Shown here: piece after piece, positions 49,884 to 59,956 of the stretch
Layout of the letters: each line of letters begins with the position of its first letter
Numbering within the stretch: position 1 is the first letter of the stretch
From: a bacterium
GTDB taxonomy: Bacteria > Electryoneota > RPQS01
NCBI GenBank assembly: GCA_016721565.1
Contig: JADKHW010000001.1
Span: 186,001 to 250,000, forward strand
Reading direction: 5' to 3'
Length of the DNA stretch: 64,000 nucleotides
Translations under genes and position numbers: made by a program
Notes under the pieces: generated by a model
What the model was told of the DNA's origin: nothing
Database searches by the model: none
Seen by the model: the letters and a program-made list of their open reading frames with translations, nothing else

Positions 49884-50612
49884 GTGAGTGAGATAATAGG
49901 TAGACCCTTTCCTCATGTAAGAGGTCACCTCTATGAAGCTTATCCCGTAGAGGTCTGCGCTTTCATAGATCGGAACCCGAGTGCTTCGATTCTCGATGTA
50001 GGTGCAGGTAAGTCGTGTCCTTATGCGGCCTACTTTCGTACGGTTGGCAATGGAAGAATTATTGGTATTGACGTTTCGTTAGATGAGATTAGTCAGAATA
50101 ATGATCTGGATGAAGCTCATATATCAGATGTCACAGCAAGTCTTCCGTTTGGTGACAACACATTTGACGCAGTGGTCAGCCGAAGTGTGCTTGAGCATTT
50201 GACTGATCAGGATGGCTTTTTCCGGGAAGCAAAGAGAGTGTTGAAACCGGGCGGAGTCTTTATACACATGTTGCCCAATAGGTTCGCGCCGTTTGCTTTG
50301 GTAAATCAAATGCTTCCAAATTCTATCTCAAAAAGACTATTAGGCTTCACTTGGGAGTCCAGCAAAGGGATTTGCGGGTTTCCTGCACACTACGATAAAT
50401 GCTATCCGACTGGGTTTGAAAAACTCTTCACAAAACACGGCTTTGTAAAAGTTTCAATTCGTGTTAGCTATTACCAGTCATTCTACTACGCGTTTTTCTT
50501 TCCATTTTACATGCTTAGCATGCTTTATGAAGTCATTGTCAGCTCTCTCAAATTCCGTAATCTCAGCGCTCATTTGCTCATTTATGCTGAGCAACCGTCG
50601 GACAAAAAGTAA
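49884..50612 (+). CDS. Class I SAM-dependent methyltransferase
   Basis: A 242-residue methyltransferase. SAM-binding motif I is SILDVGAGKSCPYAAYF; DVTASLPFGDNTFDAVVSRSVLEHL and REAKRVLKPGGVFIHMLPN are the downstream motifs of the Methyltransf_11 group. The C-terminal ~80 residues are aromatic and hydrophobic (SYYQSFYYAFFFPFYMLSMLYEVI) and may touch the membrane. The substrate is not evident. GTG start at 49884. The lipoprotein phosphatase gene starts 9 nt after its stop, so the two are probably co-transcribed. Confidence 0.87.
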   Translation: MSEIIGRPFPHVRGHLYEAYPVEVCAFIDRNPSASILDVGAGKSCPYAAYFRTVGNGRIIGIDVSLDEISQNNDLDEAHISDVTASLPFGDNTFDAVVSRSVLEHLTDQDGFFREAKRVLKPGGVFIHMLPNRFAPFALVNQMLPNSISKRLLGFTWESSKGICGFPAHYDKCYPTGFEKLFTKHGFVKVSIRVSYYQSFYYAFFFPFYMLSMLYEVIVSSLKFRNLSAHLLIYAEQPSDKK

Positions 50613-50621
50613 GTACTTCAA

Positions 50622-51458
50622 ATGAAATTCTTGATTGCAATTGCCATATTGGCGTGCGTTGTCCTTGCGTCGTGTTCGCATACCACCCCATATGTCTATT
50701 ACAGACAGACTCATGAACTCTTGCACAGTGTGCTATGGATGCAGCGTTCTGCCGAGTATTATGCGGCTTGCGAAACGGTTTATTTGGGCGCTCTTGATGC
50801 ATTGGATCGGGCACTCGCCGACTCAGATTGGACAGCGGCAAGCGAACAGAAGCTTCCCTTTGGAACGAAACCACCGGCAATCATTGTTGACGTAGATGAA
50901 ACCGTGCTCGACAATTCGTTCTATGAAGCACGCTTGATTCTTGATGGATCAAATTATCCAAATGGGTGGGACGAATGGTGCTGTGAAGAGAAGGCGGTTG
51001 CCTTGCCTGGCGCCGTGGAATATTTGAAAGAGGCCGACAAGCGTGGAGTGGCCATTTTCTATGTAACGAATCGCGATGTGAAGCTGGACGAATGCACGTG
51101 GCGAAATCTACGCGCGCAAGGTTTTCCACAAACCGCGACAGCCGAGCAGGTGCTGAGCAAAGACGAGCATGAGGGCTGGGGTTCGGACAAGAGTACTCGT
51201 CGCGACTACATCGCACGCACGCACCGCATCGTGCAAATCGCTGGTGATAATCTTGACGACTTTGCTGGTTACAAGCAGACCACCGAAGAGCGCAACGCTT
51301 TGGCAAAAAACTATATGAGCTGGTGGGGCACTCACTGGCTAATGCTACCCAATCCGGCCTACGGTTCATGGGAACGTGCGCTTTTGAAGTACGACAATGG
51401 AGTGGGAGATAGCCTAGCTCTGAGAATTAAGTACGAAGAACTCAAATCCGGGAGATAG
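50622..51458 (+). CDS. HAD-family acid phosphatase, lipoprotein e(P4)-like
   Basis: A 278-residue lipoprotein with lipobox VVLASCSH (Cys about residue 18). It is a class C/e(P4)-like 5'-nucleotidase: motif I AIIVDVDETVLDNSFY with the nucleophilic Asp, motif II FYVTNRD, motif IV AGDNLDDFAGY. Such proteins dephosphorylate nucleotides such as NMN at the outer membrane to salvage nucleosides. All catalytic acids are visible. Confidence 0.93.
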   Translation: MKFLIAIAILACVVLASCSHTTPYVYYRQTHELLHSVLWMQRSAEYYAACETVYLGALDALDRALADSDWTAASEQKLPFGTKPPAIIVDVDETVLDNSFYEARLILDGSNYPNGWDEWCCEEKAVALPGAVEYLKEADKRGVAIFYVTNRDVKLDECTWRNLRAQGFPQTATAEQVLSKDEHEGWGSDKSTRRDYIARTHRIVQIAGDNLDDFAGYKQTTEERNALAKNYMSWWGTHWLMLPNPAYGSWERALLKYDNGVGDSLALRIKYEELKSGR

Positions 51459-51535
51459 ACAATCAGTCTGTCGGTATTTTTAAGCTGCCTTTTAAGCGTC
51501 TAATTGAGGCTAAACTTGGATCACTCAAAAACCTC

Positions 51536-53249
51536 TTGTCAGATGAAAATCTTCGAGTGAGCCTGCTGGAGATGTTGCAATACTTACACAATGTTAGGCA
51601 TCAACGCCGAATTGTCACACTTGTATTTTGGCTGTCGGCCGTGTTGTATTTTCTGCAATACGGCAGAACAATTTGGATCACGCCGCTTTATGATGATTGG
51701 CCTCTGATTATCGATGCCGAGCGTTGCATGTTTGGCGAAAGTCTGTTTTGCGGGCTTTGGAATTTCTTTGATAAGCCACTCTTCATTATGTGGCGGCCAT
51801 TACACGTTTTGCATTTCGCGCTTGCAGATGGCGAATCGCTGGTCTGGGTTCAGATAATAAAGCTCGCGGTGATTTTGATCTGCGGGGTGAGTCTCGTTTG
51901 GTCAGCACGCGCGATAGGACTTACCAGAAGCGCGAGTTACATCGCAGGTGCGGTTTTCTTTCTTCACCAAAATCAGGTGCTCGGAGGCGAACCGGACTTG
52001 ATGGGCGATGTTATTGTCACGCTATCGGTAATTCTTGTTGTCGGGCTGGTTGGTCAGTATGAAAATAGTAAGACACAGGCAAGTGCTTATGCATTATTTA
52101 CCGGATTACTAACGGCTTTTGCTTGCATGGGCAAAGAGGCGGGAGTCATTATCCCTCAATTCCGCTCATGGCTTGGATCTTATCGTCGGATAGGCGCAAT
52201 ACATCGGTACGCACTGGCCACATGTATGCGGCCGCCCTTAGTTTAACTGTTCTGGCCGCATATCTCGCGATTAGAACATTTTGTGCTCCGACTTCCACTT
52301 AGCGACAGCGGCCCGATTGGAGTTTTCACTTGGCGGCAACATTTTGTACAATCTCGCATTGATCAGCGGAGCACTCATTTGTCCGGTTACTACCATCCAG
52401 ATTTTTTTGCGCAATCCTCCGTTGATGATTCTGGCTTTAATCCTTTCTGCGATTGTGATTGGATTGCTTATCTTCGGTTTGTTGAGGCTCCGCAAGGATG
52501 GAAATATAAAGCGGATTGTGTTGATGATAATTCTCTTTATGTTGGTGCAAGGCCCTGTCTTGTTATTCAATCATACCAATGAAAGAAATTTCTCGCGATC
52601 ACTACCACTAGGAATACTCGCCTGCGCGTTCAGCGCAAGTGCACTTTGGAAATATGCCGTCCGAGTGTGAAGCTCGCGCTTGTATCTCTTTTTGGTATCT
52701 GGATTGTGTTTTCACAAGCTGCGATGTGTGAAAAAATTGATGGGATCATATACATGCATGCGCGGGGGAAAGACTTTCTCAATCAGGTTCAGCGGCTGAT
52801 GCCCGTTCCCCAGATCGAGAGGTCTTATTCGGCTGTGACGCTGCACCGAAAGGATATTCAGTGTACGTCCAGCCTTTCTGGGTCTTTATGCCTGGTACTT
52901 CGGATCTGGGACTGGAACATCGGTATCACAATCCCAATTTTCGGAGTGATTTTCTAGTTGTTAACTCACAAGCGGAAGTGCAGCAAGGCGCGGATTATTG
53001 GGTTGCTATTGACGGCAAAGTAACGCTCTTGTATTGAGTTTTCAGGAAACGATCCGTGCCCAATTGGGCGTTAATTTTGCTCGTCTCAGATATTCTCATG
53101 ATAGCAATATTACAGTCCGGACTGCAAAGAATCTCACCCAAGGAAACGGGTTAAGTTTCGTTATTCGCGAGCGCGTTCAGTTGACCACGACGCAGGCCGA
53201 GACTTTCACAATACCGCTGAATGGTGAAATAGGGAATAATGTAAAATAG
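51536..53249 (+). pseudogene. Polytopic glycosyltransferase-like membrane protein, multiply frameshifted
   Basis: The region encodes a hydrophobic protein in pieces. 51536-52246 has several TM helices and the segment WITPLYDDWPLIIDAERC, where two adjacent acidic residues in the first loop resemble GT-C-fold mannosyltransferases. After GKEAGVIIP the reading continues in another frame (SIPLMAWILSSDRR, YAAALSLTVLAAYLAIRTF). Further pieces occur at 52281-52670 (LILSAIVIGLLIFGLL), 52646-52957 and 53034-53249, the last a soluble C-terminal tail. At least four frame breaks are needed. It looks like one gene of about 570 codons that is decayed or badly assembled. GT assignment is tentative. Confidence 0.6.
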
Positions 53250-53271
53250 CGCCATTCAATCCCGTTAATTT

Positions 53272-53302
53272 ATCAAGCCGCCCAATAAGCGGCTTGATTT
53301 TT
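53272..53302 (+). terminator. Terminator after the broken membrane-protein gene
   Basis: Ten-bp stem ATCAAGCCGC (53272-53281) with GCGGCTTGAT (53289-53298), loop CCAATAA, then TTTTTATA. Confidence 0.85.
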
Positions 53303-53382
53303 ATAGGTTTAGTAGCTATATTCTTTACTGGTCAAAAGCTATTTTGGTTTTTGAGCAAAGACTTTAAGTATAGAAATATCTT

Positions 53383-55035
53383 ATGTTTGAGATACCAAAG
53401 ACTCCAACTGGAATCAAGCTAACATGCAAGGGCTGGCTGCAAGAGGCGGCCTATCGCATGTTACTGAACAACCTTGATGCCGAGGGGGCCGAGGACAGAG
53501 AGCAATTGATCGTCTATGGCGGCACAGGCAAAGCCGCGCGCAATCGCGAAGCGTTGCGGGTAATTTTGGATGCGCTGACCAAGCTTGAGGCCGACGAAAC
53601 GTTGCTCGTGCAATCGGGCAAAGCGGTTGGCGTCGTCAAGACGCACGCCGACGCGCCGCGTGTGTTGATTGCCAATTCGAATCTCGTGCCGCAATGGGCG
53701 ACGTGGGAGTACTTTCACGACCTCGAAGCCAAGGGGCTGATCATGTACGGTCAGATGACGGCGGGTTCTTGGATTTATATAGGGACACAAGGGATTCTGC
53801 AAGGTACATACGAAACGTTTGCCGCAGCGGGTCGTCAACATTTCGGCGGCACACTTGCAGGCACATGGACACTCACCGGCGGACTTGGCGGCATGGGCGG
53901 CGCGCAACCGCTCGCAGTAACGTTGAATGGTGGCGCGGTGTTGTGCGTGGAAGTGGATCCAGCCCGTTTGAAAAGAAGAGTGGAACTTGGCTTTTGCGAT
54001 CGGTCCACGGACTCACTTGACGAGGCTCTCGAACTCGTCACCAATGCCGTGCAAAATGAAGAGGCGCTTTCCGTTGGATTGCTGGGAAACTGTGCAGACG
54101 TGTTTCCAGAAATCTTGAAGCGCGACAACCTGCCGCACATCGTAACGGATCAAACCTCTGCACACGATGAATTGCAAGGCTATATTCCCTATCGTATGTC
54201 GTTTGGAGACGCATTGAAGTTGCGCAGGGGTGATCCGAAAGAGTACATCAAACGCTCTATGCATTCCATGGCCGTGCACTGCCGTGCGATGAAGGAAATG
54301 CAGGATCAAGGTGTGATTACATTTGATTACGGCAACAATTTGCGCGGGCAGGCCTTGAAAGCGGGTTACACTGAAGCGTTTGCCTATCCTGGTTTTGTAC
54401 CCGCGTATGTGCGGCCACTGTTCTGTGAAGGTAAAGGCCCGTTCCGCTGGGCCGCACTCTCTGGAAATCCAGAAGACATCTACACTATTGATGAGAAGGC
54501 GCTCGAGCTGTTTCCCAATGACGAAGGCCTGCAGCGATGGATTAAATTTGCTACACCCAAGATACCGTTCCAAGGTTTGCCTGCTCGAATCTGCTGGCTT
54601 GGTCAAGGTGATCGCGCGATGCTTGGCTTGGCAATTAATGACCTTGTCGCGTCCGGCGCAGTCACCGCTCCTGTTGTGATTGGCCGTGATCATCTTGATT
54701 GCGGGTCAGTTGCATCGCCAAATCGTGAAACCGAAGCAATGAAAGATGGTTCGGATGCAATCTCCGATTGGCCGCTCTTGAACGCGCTTGTGAATACGGC
54801 ATGCGGCGCAACGTGGGTGAGTTTTCATCATGGTGGAGGCGTTGGCATTGGTGCGTCACAGCATGCCGGACAGGTTATAGTCGCGGACGGTACCCCCGAA
54901 GCCGCGAAACGAATCGAGCGAGTATTGACGAATGATCCCGCGATGGGCGTTTTTCGCCATCACGACGCGGGGTATGAATTGGCCACTCAAACTGCAATCA
55001 CAAAGAACGTCCGGATTCCGGGTTTGAATTACTAA
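53383..55035 (+). CDS. hutU: Urocanate hydratase
   Basis: Second step of histidine degradation: urocanate plus water to 4-imidazolone-5-propanoate, using tightly bound NAD+ as an electrophile. The 550-residue protein has the family signatures GGTGKAARN, MYGQMTAGSWIYIGTQGILQGTYET, GGLGGMGGAQPLA (NAD site), TFDYGNNLRGQALKAG, the catalytic Cys region RPLFCEGKGPFRW and SFHHGGGVGIGASQHAG. First gene of a long plus-strand operon. Confidence 0.97.
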   Translation: MFEIPKTPTGIKLTCKGWLQEAAYRMLLNNLDAEGAEDREQLIVYGGTGKAARNREALRVILDALTKLEADETLLVQSGKAVGVVKTHADAPRVLIANSNLVPQWATWEYFHDLEAKGLIMYGQMTAGSWIYIGTQGILQGTYETFAAAGRQHFGGTLAGTWTLTGGLGGMGGAQPLAVTLNGGAVLCVEVDPARLKRRVELGFCDRSTDSLDEALELVTNAVQNEEALSVGLLGNCADVFPEILKRDNLPHIVTDQTSAHDELQGYIPYRMSFGDALKLRRGDPKEYIKRSMHSMAVHCRAMKEMQDQGVITFDYGNNLRGQALKAGYTEAFAYPGFVPAYVRPLFCEGKGPFRWAALSGNPEDIYTIDEKALELFPNDEGLQRWIKFATPKIPFQGLPARICWLGQGDRAMLGLAINDLVASGAVTAPVVIGRDHLDCGSVASPNRETEAMKDGSDAISDWPLLNALVNTACGATWVSFHHGGGVGIGASQHAGQVIVADGTPEAAKRIERVLTNDPAMGVFRHHDAGYELATQTAITKNVRIPGLNY

Positions 55036-55037
55036 TC

Positions 55038-55817
55038 ATGAGCTACGAAAACATTTTATGGGAAGTTGACGGCAACGTCGGTATTCTCACAATCAATCGA
55101 CCGAAAGCGCTGAACGCATTAAATGGCGCAACGCTGAATGACATCGAAGCTTGCTTGAAAAAAAATCTGAGTGATTCGATTCGTGCACTTGTTATCACAG
55201 GTGCGGGTGAAAAGAGTTTTGTCGCGGGTGCCGACATCGCTGAAATTCATGATCTCGACGCAAGCATAGGACTTACTTTTACGGAACGCGGCAATAAGCT
55301 TTTCTCGCAAATTGAATCCTTATCGATTCCAGTGGTTGCGGCAATCGGCGGATTTGCACTGGGTGGCGGATGCGAATTAGCGATGTGTTGCCATTTGCGC
55401 ATTGTGTCCGAAAAGGCAAAGTTTGGTCAACCCGAAATCAAGCTTGGTATCATTCCGGGATACGGTGGAACACAGAGACTATCGCGTATTGTCGGGACAG
55501 GACGCGCGCTCGACTTGCTTTTGTCCGGTCGCATGATCGATGCGAACACCGCGTTTCAATGGGGGTTGGCAAATGAAGTTGTCGCCCACGAACAGACGCT
55601 GGCTCGGGCAAAAGAGCTTGCAGGTCAATTAGCAACCGCCGCCCCGCTTGCACGCAAAGCCATTCTCGAATCTGTGTTTCAAGGCGCAGGTCAGCCACTT
55701 GCGGACGGACTGAAAATCGAAGAGCGGCTGTTTGCATTTTGCTGTGGCACAAGTGACAAGAATGAGGGCACGGCGGCGTTTCTCGAAAAGCGCGAAGCGA
55801 ACTTCACTGGCAAATAG
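55038..55817 (+). CDS. Enoyl-CoA hydratase/isomerase (crotonase) family
   Basis: A 259-residue crotonase. NRPKALNALNGATL, the oxyanion-hole segment SFVAGADIAEI, FALGGGCELAMCCHLRI and PEIKLGIIPGYGGTQRLSRI with the catalytic Glu pair are all typical of 3-hydroxybutyryl-CoA dehydratase/enoyl-CoA hydratase. It hydrates enoyl-CoAs in fatty-acid or amino-acid breakdown. It sits between hutU and hutI with 2-3 nt gaps, an unusual insertion into a hut operon; no link to histidine degradation is known to me. Confidence 0.93.
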   Translation: MSYENILWEVDGNVGILTINRPKALNALNGATLNDIEACLKKNLSDSIRALVITGAGEKSFVAGADIAEIHDLDASIGLTFTERGNKLFSQIESLSIPVVAAIGGFALGGGCELAMCCHLRIVSEKAKFGQPEIKLGIIPGYGGTQRLSRIVGTGRALDLLLSGRMIDANTAFQWGLANEVVAHEQTLARAKELAGQLATAAPLARKAILESVFQGAGQPLADGLKIEERLFAFCCGTSDKNEGTAAFLEKREANFTGK

Positions 55818-55820
55818 CCA

Positions 55821-57080
55821 TTGCATTCGGTTCTCATACATAACATCGGCAAGTTAGTTACTCCGCTTGCAAAAGACAAGGATGATTCGACTCGCCCTTT
55901 GCTTGAGTTCCACAATGCCGCAGTCTTAATTGAGGGTGGACGCTTCAAGTCAATTGGCCGTTCGTTCGACCTGCTGAATACTACACCCGCGGATGTAGCG
56001 CGCCATGATGCCAACCACAAACTTATGCTGCCCGGGTTCGTAGATTGTCACACTCATCCTGTGTTTGTCGGCAACCGAGCGGGCGAGTTCTTCATGCGAA
56101 ATCGCGGAGCGAGTTATCACGAGATCGCTGAAAGCGGCGGCGGCATTCATGCCTCTTCTCGAAAGATCGCAAGCGCTTCAGTTGAGCAGATTGTTCGCGA
56201 ATCGTTACCGCGATTTGAAATGTCGCTTGCAGGAGGAGTGACTACCATTGAATGCAAGAGTGGCTATGGCCTGACTTGGCTAGGAGAAGAACGGCTCTTG
56301 TTCGCCATGAAGGAGATTGAGAAGATTATTCCGCAACGAATGAGCAAGACCTTCTTAGTTCACGTGATTCCGCAAGATTCGCAAAACCGCCGAGTTGAAT
56401 TCGTTCAATCAGTAGTTGAAGAAATGATCCCGGAAGTTCATGAACGTAAGCTTGCGTCATGTGTCGACATCTTCTGCGAGCAAGGTGCATTTTCAGTTGA
56501 GGAGTCACGGCAGATATTGTCAGTCGCAAAACAATTAGGCATGTCGATTACGATTCACGCAAACCAGTTTGGTCACTCAGGTGGAGCCATGCTTGCGTCC
56601 GAGCTTGGCGCCCGGAGCGCAGATCACCTTGAGTATCTCAATCGAGACGAAATAGAAGCTCTTCAGAGAGCAAACGTTGTTGCAGTAATTTTGCCTGCAT
56701 GTGTCTATTTTATGAATGCGATACCTTACCCTCCTATGAGGAGCATTATTGACAATGGGATGCGCATGGCTATTGCAACCGATATGAATCCCGGGACATC
56801 CATGACGGAGTCCATTCCTTTTTGTCTGACTACTGCGGCGATTTATGGAAAGCTTTCAATTGGAGAGTTGTTGTGGTCGGTGACATTGGACGCAGCGCGA
56901 GTGCTTGGCATGGAAGACAAGATTGGTTCTATTGAATCGGGCCGATTCGCAGACTTCTCTCTCTGGAATCTTCCGACGCCAGAATCACTTGCCTACTTTC
57001 AGGGAAGCGCTTTTGCCGATGAAGTGTGGATCAACGGCGAGCAAGTATTTGAGAGCCAGTTTACAGTTCAACGATACTAA
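55821..57080 (+). CDS. hutI: Imidazolonepropionase
   Basis: Third step of histidine degradation: hydrolyses 4-imidazolone-5-propanoate to N-formimino-L-glutamate. 419-residue amidohydrolase: metal HxH in PGFVDCHTHPVFVGNRAGEF, TTIECKSGYGL, HANQFGHSGG with the metal His, DHLEYL and ATDMNPGTS with the catalytic Asp. The TTG start at 55821 is 3 nt after the crotonase stop. Its product is the substrate of the formimidoyltransferase encoded at 24219. Confidence 0.96.
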   Translation: MHSVLIHNIGKLVTPLAKDKDDSTRPLLEFHNAAVLIEGGRFKSIGRSFDLLNTTPADVARHDANHKLMLPGFVDCHTHPVFVGNRAGEFFMRNRGASYHEIAESGGGIHASSRKIASASVEQIVRESLPRFEMSLAGGVTTIECKSGYGLTWLGEERLLFAMKEIEKIIPQRMSKTFLVHVIPQDSQNRRVEFVQSVVEEMIPEVHERKLASCVDIFCEQGAFSVEESRQILSVAKQLGMSITIHANQFGHSGGAMLASELGARSADHLEYLNRDEIEALQRANVVAVILPACVYFMNAIPYPPMRSIIDNGMRMAIATDMNPGTSMTESIPFCLTTAAIYGKLSIGELLWSVTLDAARVLGMEDKIGSIESGRFADFSLWNLPTPESLAYFQGSAFADEVWINGEQVFESQFTVQRY

Positions 57081-57093
57081 CTAACGAACTGCT

Positions 57094-58475
57094 ATGAACT
57101 CCCTTTTCACAACAATTCGCGCGCAGGGCAATTTGCATAATTGGCGAATGCTGCGCGCGTCGGGTGAAGAGGTCAGGGCTATCGATTTGGCGTTGCCCAA
57201 TCGATTGAAGCTCTCTCTTGACGGTTTCGCGGGTACAAGTATTGATCTGCATCCGGACGAGAACCTCGCAGTTATTTTAGAGCCTGAGCCGGTTTGTCCA
57301 GCGCTTTTTTCAGTCCACGGCGAGCGCTTTACGATCGGTTTTGCACCGCTTCGGCAGGTTCAAAACCAATTATTGGAATTAGGCGTTCAACGCGGCATCC
57401 GCCAAATTGGCGAAACCAGTGGACCAATCAAGGCCGTGCTTGAAAACCTTTGGCGACTGTGGGAACAACGCTGCCGCAGTCGCGCGCTTGAATGTGTGCA
57501 GAATGAGCATCGATTTGATCGCGAAGGCGCAGATTTCTTTGATGCCATTGAAAGTCGCATCCGCAATTTATTCTCACCAGACTATCTCGAAATTGCACCA
57601 CTAAATTCAACTGTTTATTGGCCGGACCGTCCTGACGGTTGGTCGTGGATCTTCGCGACGAAACCTGAATTTCAATGGCCGGTTCCGTTAGCCCCGGACT
57701 ATGAGAGCATGCTGTTGCACAAAGGCAAGCCGGAGCTTGTGTCAACGCTTGATGAAAGAGTGATGTCGTTGCCTCCGGCCAATCAAGGTTCCGGCCTGCG
57801 TTGCGGTTTATTTGTTCCATTGACTCATCGTGGTCAACGGTTTGGTGTCATCAAGTTGTTGTTTGCGCGAGACGCGTTCGTGTCAATGTCCGAAGAATCT
57901 GCGCTACCAACGGTGCAGCACGGACTGTCACTTATCTTTGATAGAACAGCGCAGCACCTGCGAACACAGCGCATGGCAATGGTTGACGGTTTGACGAATC
58001 TCTTTAATCACCGCTTCTTTTGACTCAGTTGCGCACAGAATTTCAGCGCTCTTTGCGATATGGCGGAGTGATGACTTTGCTGATGATCGACGTAGATGGA
58101 TTTAAGAATTACAATGACTCTTACGGGCATCAAGCCGGCAATCGCGTCTTAACATGGGTTGCGAGCCAGATTCGCAGAACTGTGCGCGATATCGATGTCG
58201 TTGCCCGCTACGGCGGCGAAGAATTTGCTTTGATTCTGCCCGAGGTGCGCGCAGAACAAGGTCTCATTGTGGCTGAAAAGATTCGTAAAGTGATATCGTC
58301 GACAGAAATCATCTCTGATTCTGGTGAGCGACTTGCGCCGATCACAATCTCCTGCGGAGTGACAGATAGCACAGGTTGCAAAAGTCCTGAAGATATGATT
58401 GACCGCGCAGACCGCGCTCTTTACTGGGTAAAGCGCAACGGCCGCAATCTTGTGAGGTTGGCGACACTCGAATGA
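57094..58475 (+). CDS. Diguanylate cyclase with GAF-like domain (frameshifted near 58016)
   Basis: The N-terminal ~300 residues include a GAF-like domain near 130-290 (GLRCGLFVPLTHRGQRFGVIKLL). MVDGLTNLFNHRFF then opens the GGDEF domain but hits TGA; the continuation LRTEFQRSLRYGGVMTLLMIDVDGFK is in another frame, beginning near 58020. One missing base in the T-rich run at 58014-58020 explains it. The active site GGEEF is intact (ARYGGEEFALILPEV), and the product-inhibition RxxD site (RDID) is five residues upstream of it, so the enzyme, if expressed, should make c-di-GMP and be feedback-inhibited. Without correction the GGDEF domain is separated from its sensor. Starts 14 nt after hutI and overlaps glgA by 4 nt. 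Confidence 0.87.
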
Positions 58476-59956
58476 CGATTGCACCGTTGCGGATATTGCA
58501 TGTAGCCTCAGAGGTCGCCCCGTTTTCAAAATCGGGCGGACTTGCAGACGTATGTTCTTCGCTCCCGCCTGCGTTGGCGGAGCACGGCCACGATGTTGTT
58601 GTGATTTCACCGTTCTACGGTTCATTGCGAGAATTCGTGTCGAGTGGCTATCTGCATACCACATCAATTACGCTTAACAACCGCGAGTTTCCAATCGCGT
58701 TTACTGAGCACAAACATTTAACGCAACGCGTGCGCTACCTGTTTATTCAGTGTGAAGAGCTATATGGCCGTCCGGGCTACTACTATGATCCGGCGACAAA
58801 TCGTGACTATGAAGATAATGATGCGCGGTTCGCAATGTTAGCTTGTGCGGCATTGACTTGGTGCCAACTGAACAATTGGGTACCGCAAGTTGTCCATGGT
58901 CATGATTGGCAGTCAGGTTCCCTGCCGCTGTTTATGCGTTCCCCTCGCTTTGGTGGGCTTTTCGACAACAGCCGGTTTGTGTTTACGATTCATAATATGG
59001 CTTTTCAGGGCCGATTTCACGGAGGGGCGCGAGTTTGGTTTGATCATTCTGACGAATATGCTGAACTAGGTGGGCCTGCTGAGTTTCATGGGATGCTGAA
59101 CCTTTTGAAGCTTGCAATCGAGATGGCCGATGCAATAAATACGGTCAGCCCCACTTATGCACACGAGTTGCGGACAATCGAGCATATGGGTTTCGGCCTT
59201 GGACCACTTCTGCATAAACGTCACTCGCATTTCTTTGGAATATTGAACGGACTCGATACGACCGTTTGGAATCCTGAAACTGACGAAGAGCTTGAGGTTC
59301 GTTATACTGCCACAACGCTTGCGCTCAGGAATCGCAACAAACGGGCACTTTGTGAAAAGTGCGGGCTTCAATATGATCAGGCAATGCCGGTAGTGAGCAT
59401 GGTTACAAGGGTTTCAGAGCAAAAGGGATTCAGCGTTCTGCTGCCGATAGTTGGAGATCTGATAAGTTCACCGGCGCAGCTGATTATTCTCGGAAACGGT
59501 GATCCGGCCTATGAGTCGCAGTTGAAGTCGCTTGAGCGCGCGTACCCTCAGCGCATCAAGTTGATCACGGAATACAATGAGCCGTTATCGCATTTAATTT
59601 ATGGGGGCACGGATATGTTCCTGATGCCGTCCCTATTTGAACCCTGTGGTTTAAGCCAAATGATGGCGTTACGCTATGGTGCCCCGCCAATTGCACGTGA
59701 AACAGGAGGGCTTGCAGATACGATTTCAGATTATAGCCACAATCCCGTAAGTGGGACAGGTTTTCTATTTCGTGAATACAGCTCGCATGCTTTGTCTCAC
59801 GCGCTGAAGCGCGCATTCTTTATGTTCAGAGATACCGCTCGCTGGCGAAAGATTCAGCGTCACGGAATGAAGGAGGATTTTTCGTGGCGCCGATCCGCGC
59901 GCGTTTACGAAGAAATGTACCGTCGAGCGCTCGCAGCGCCGAGAGTCTTTGAATGA
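58472..59956 (+). CDS. glgA: Glycogen synthase (ADP-glucose type)
   Basis: Elongates alpha-1,4-glucan from ADP-glucose. 494-residue GT5 enzyme: ILHVASEVAPFSKSGGLADV with the KSGGL substrate motif, VHGHDWQSG, TIHNMAFQGRF, SMVTRVSEQKGF and the EPCGLSQMMALRYG…ETGGLADT C-terminal motif. The ATG overlaps the cyclase stop (ATGA). No other glg genes are visible. Confidence 0.96.
   Translation: MTIAPLRILHVASEVAPFSKSGGLADVCSSLPPALAEHGHDVVVISPFYGSLREFVSSGYLHTTSITLNNREFPIAFTEHKHLTQRVRYLFIQCEELYGRPGYYYDPATNRDYEDNDARFAMLACAALTWCQLNNWVPQVVHGHDWQSGSLPLFMRSPRFGGLFDNSRFVFTIHNMAFQGRFHGGARVWFDHSDEYAELGGPAEFHGMLNLLKLAIEMADAINTVSPTYAHELRTIEHMGFGLGPLLHKRHSHFFGILNGLDTTVWNPETDEELEVRYTATTLALRNRNKRALCEKCGLQYDQAMPVVSMVTRVSEQKGFSVLLPIVGDLISSPAQLIILGNGDPAYESQLKSLERAYPQRIKLITEYNEPLSHLIYGGTDMFLMPSLFEPCGLSQMMALRYGAPPIARETGGLADTISDYSHNPVSGTGFLFREYSSHALSHALKRAFFMFRDTARWRKIQRHGMKEDFSWRRSARVYEEMYRRALAAPRVFE

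Noticed and set aside
58010..58025. Programmed ribosomal frameshift in the GGDEF gene
   Set aside because: No convincing slippery heptamer with downstream structure; the same kind of indel occurs in five other genes.
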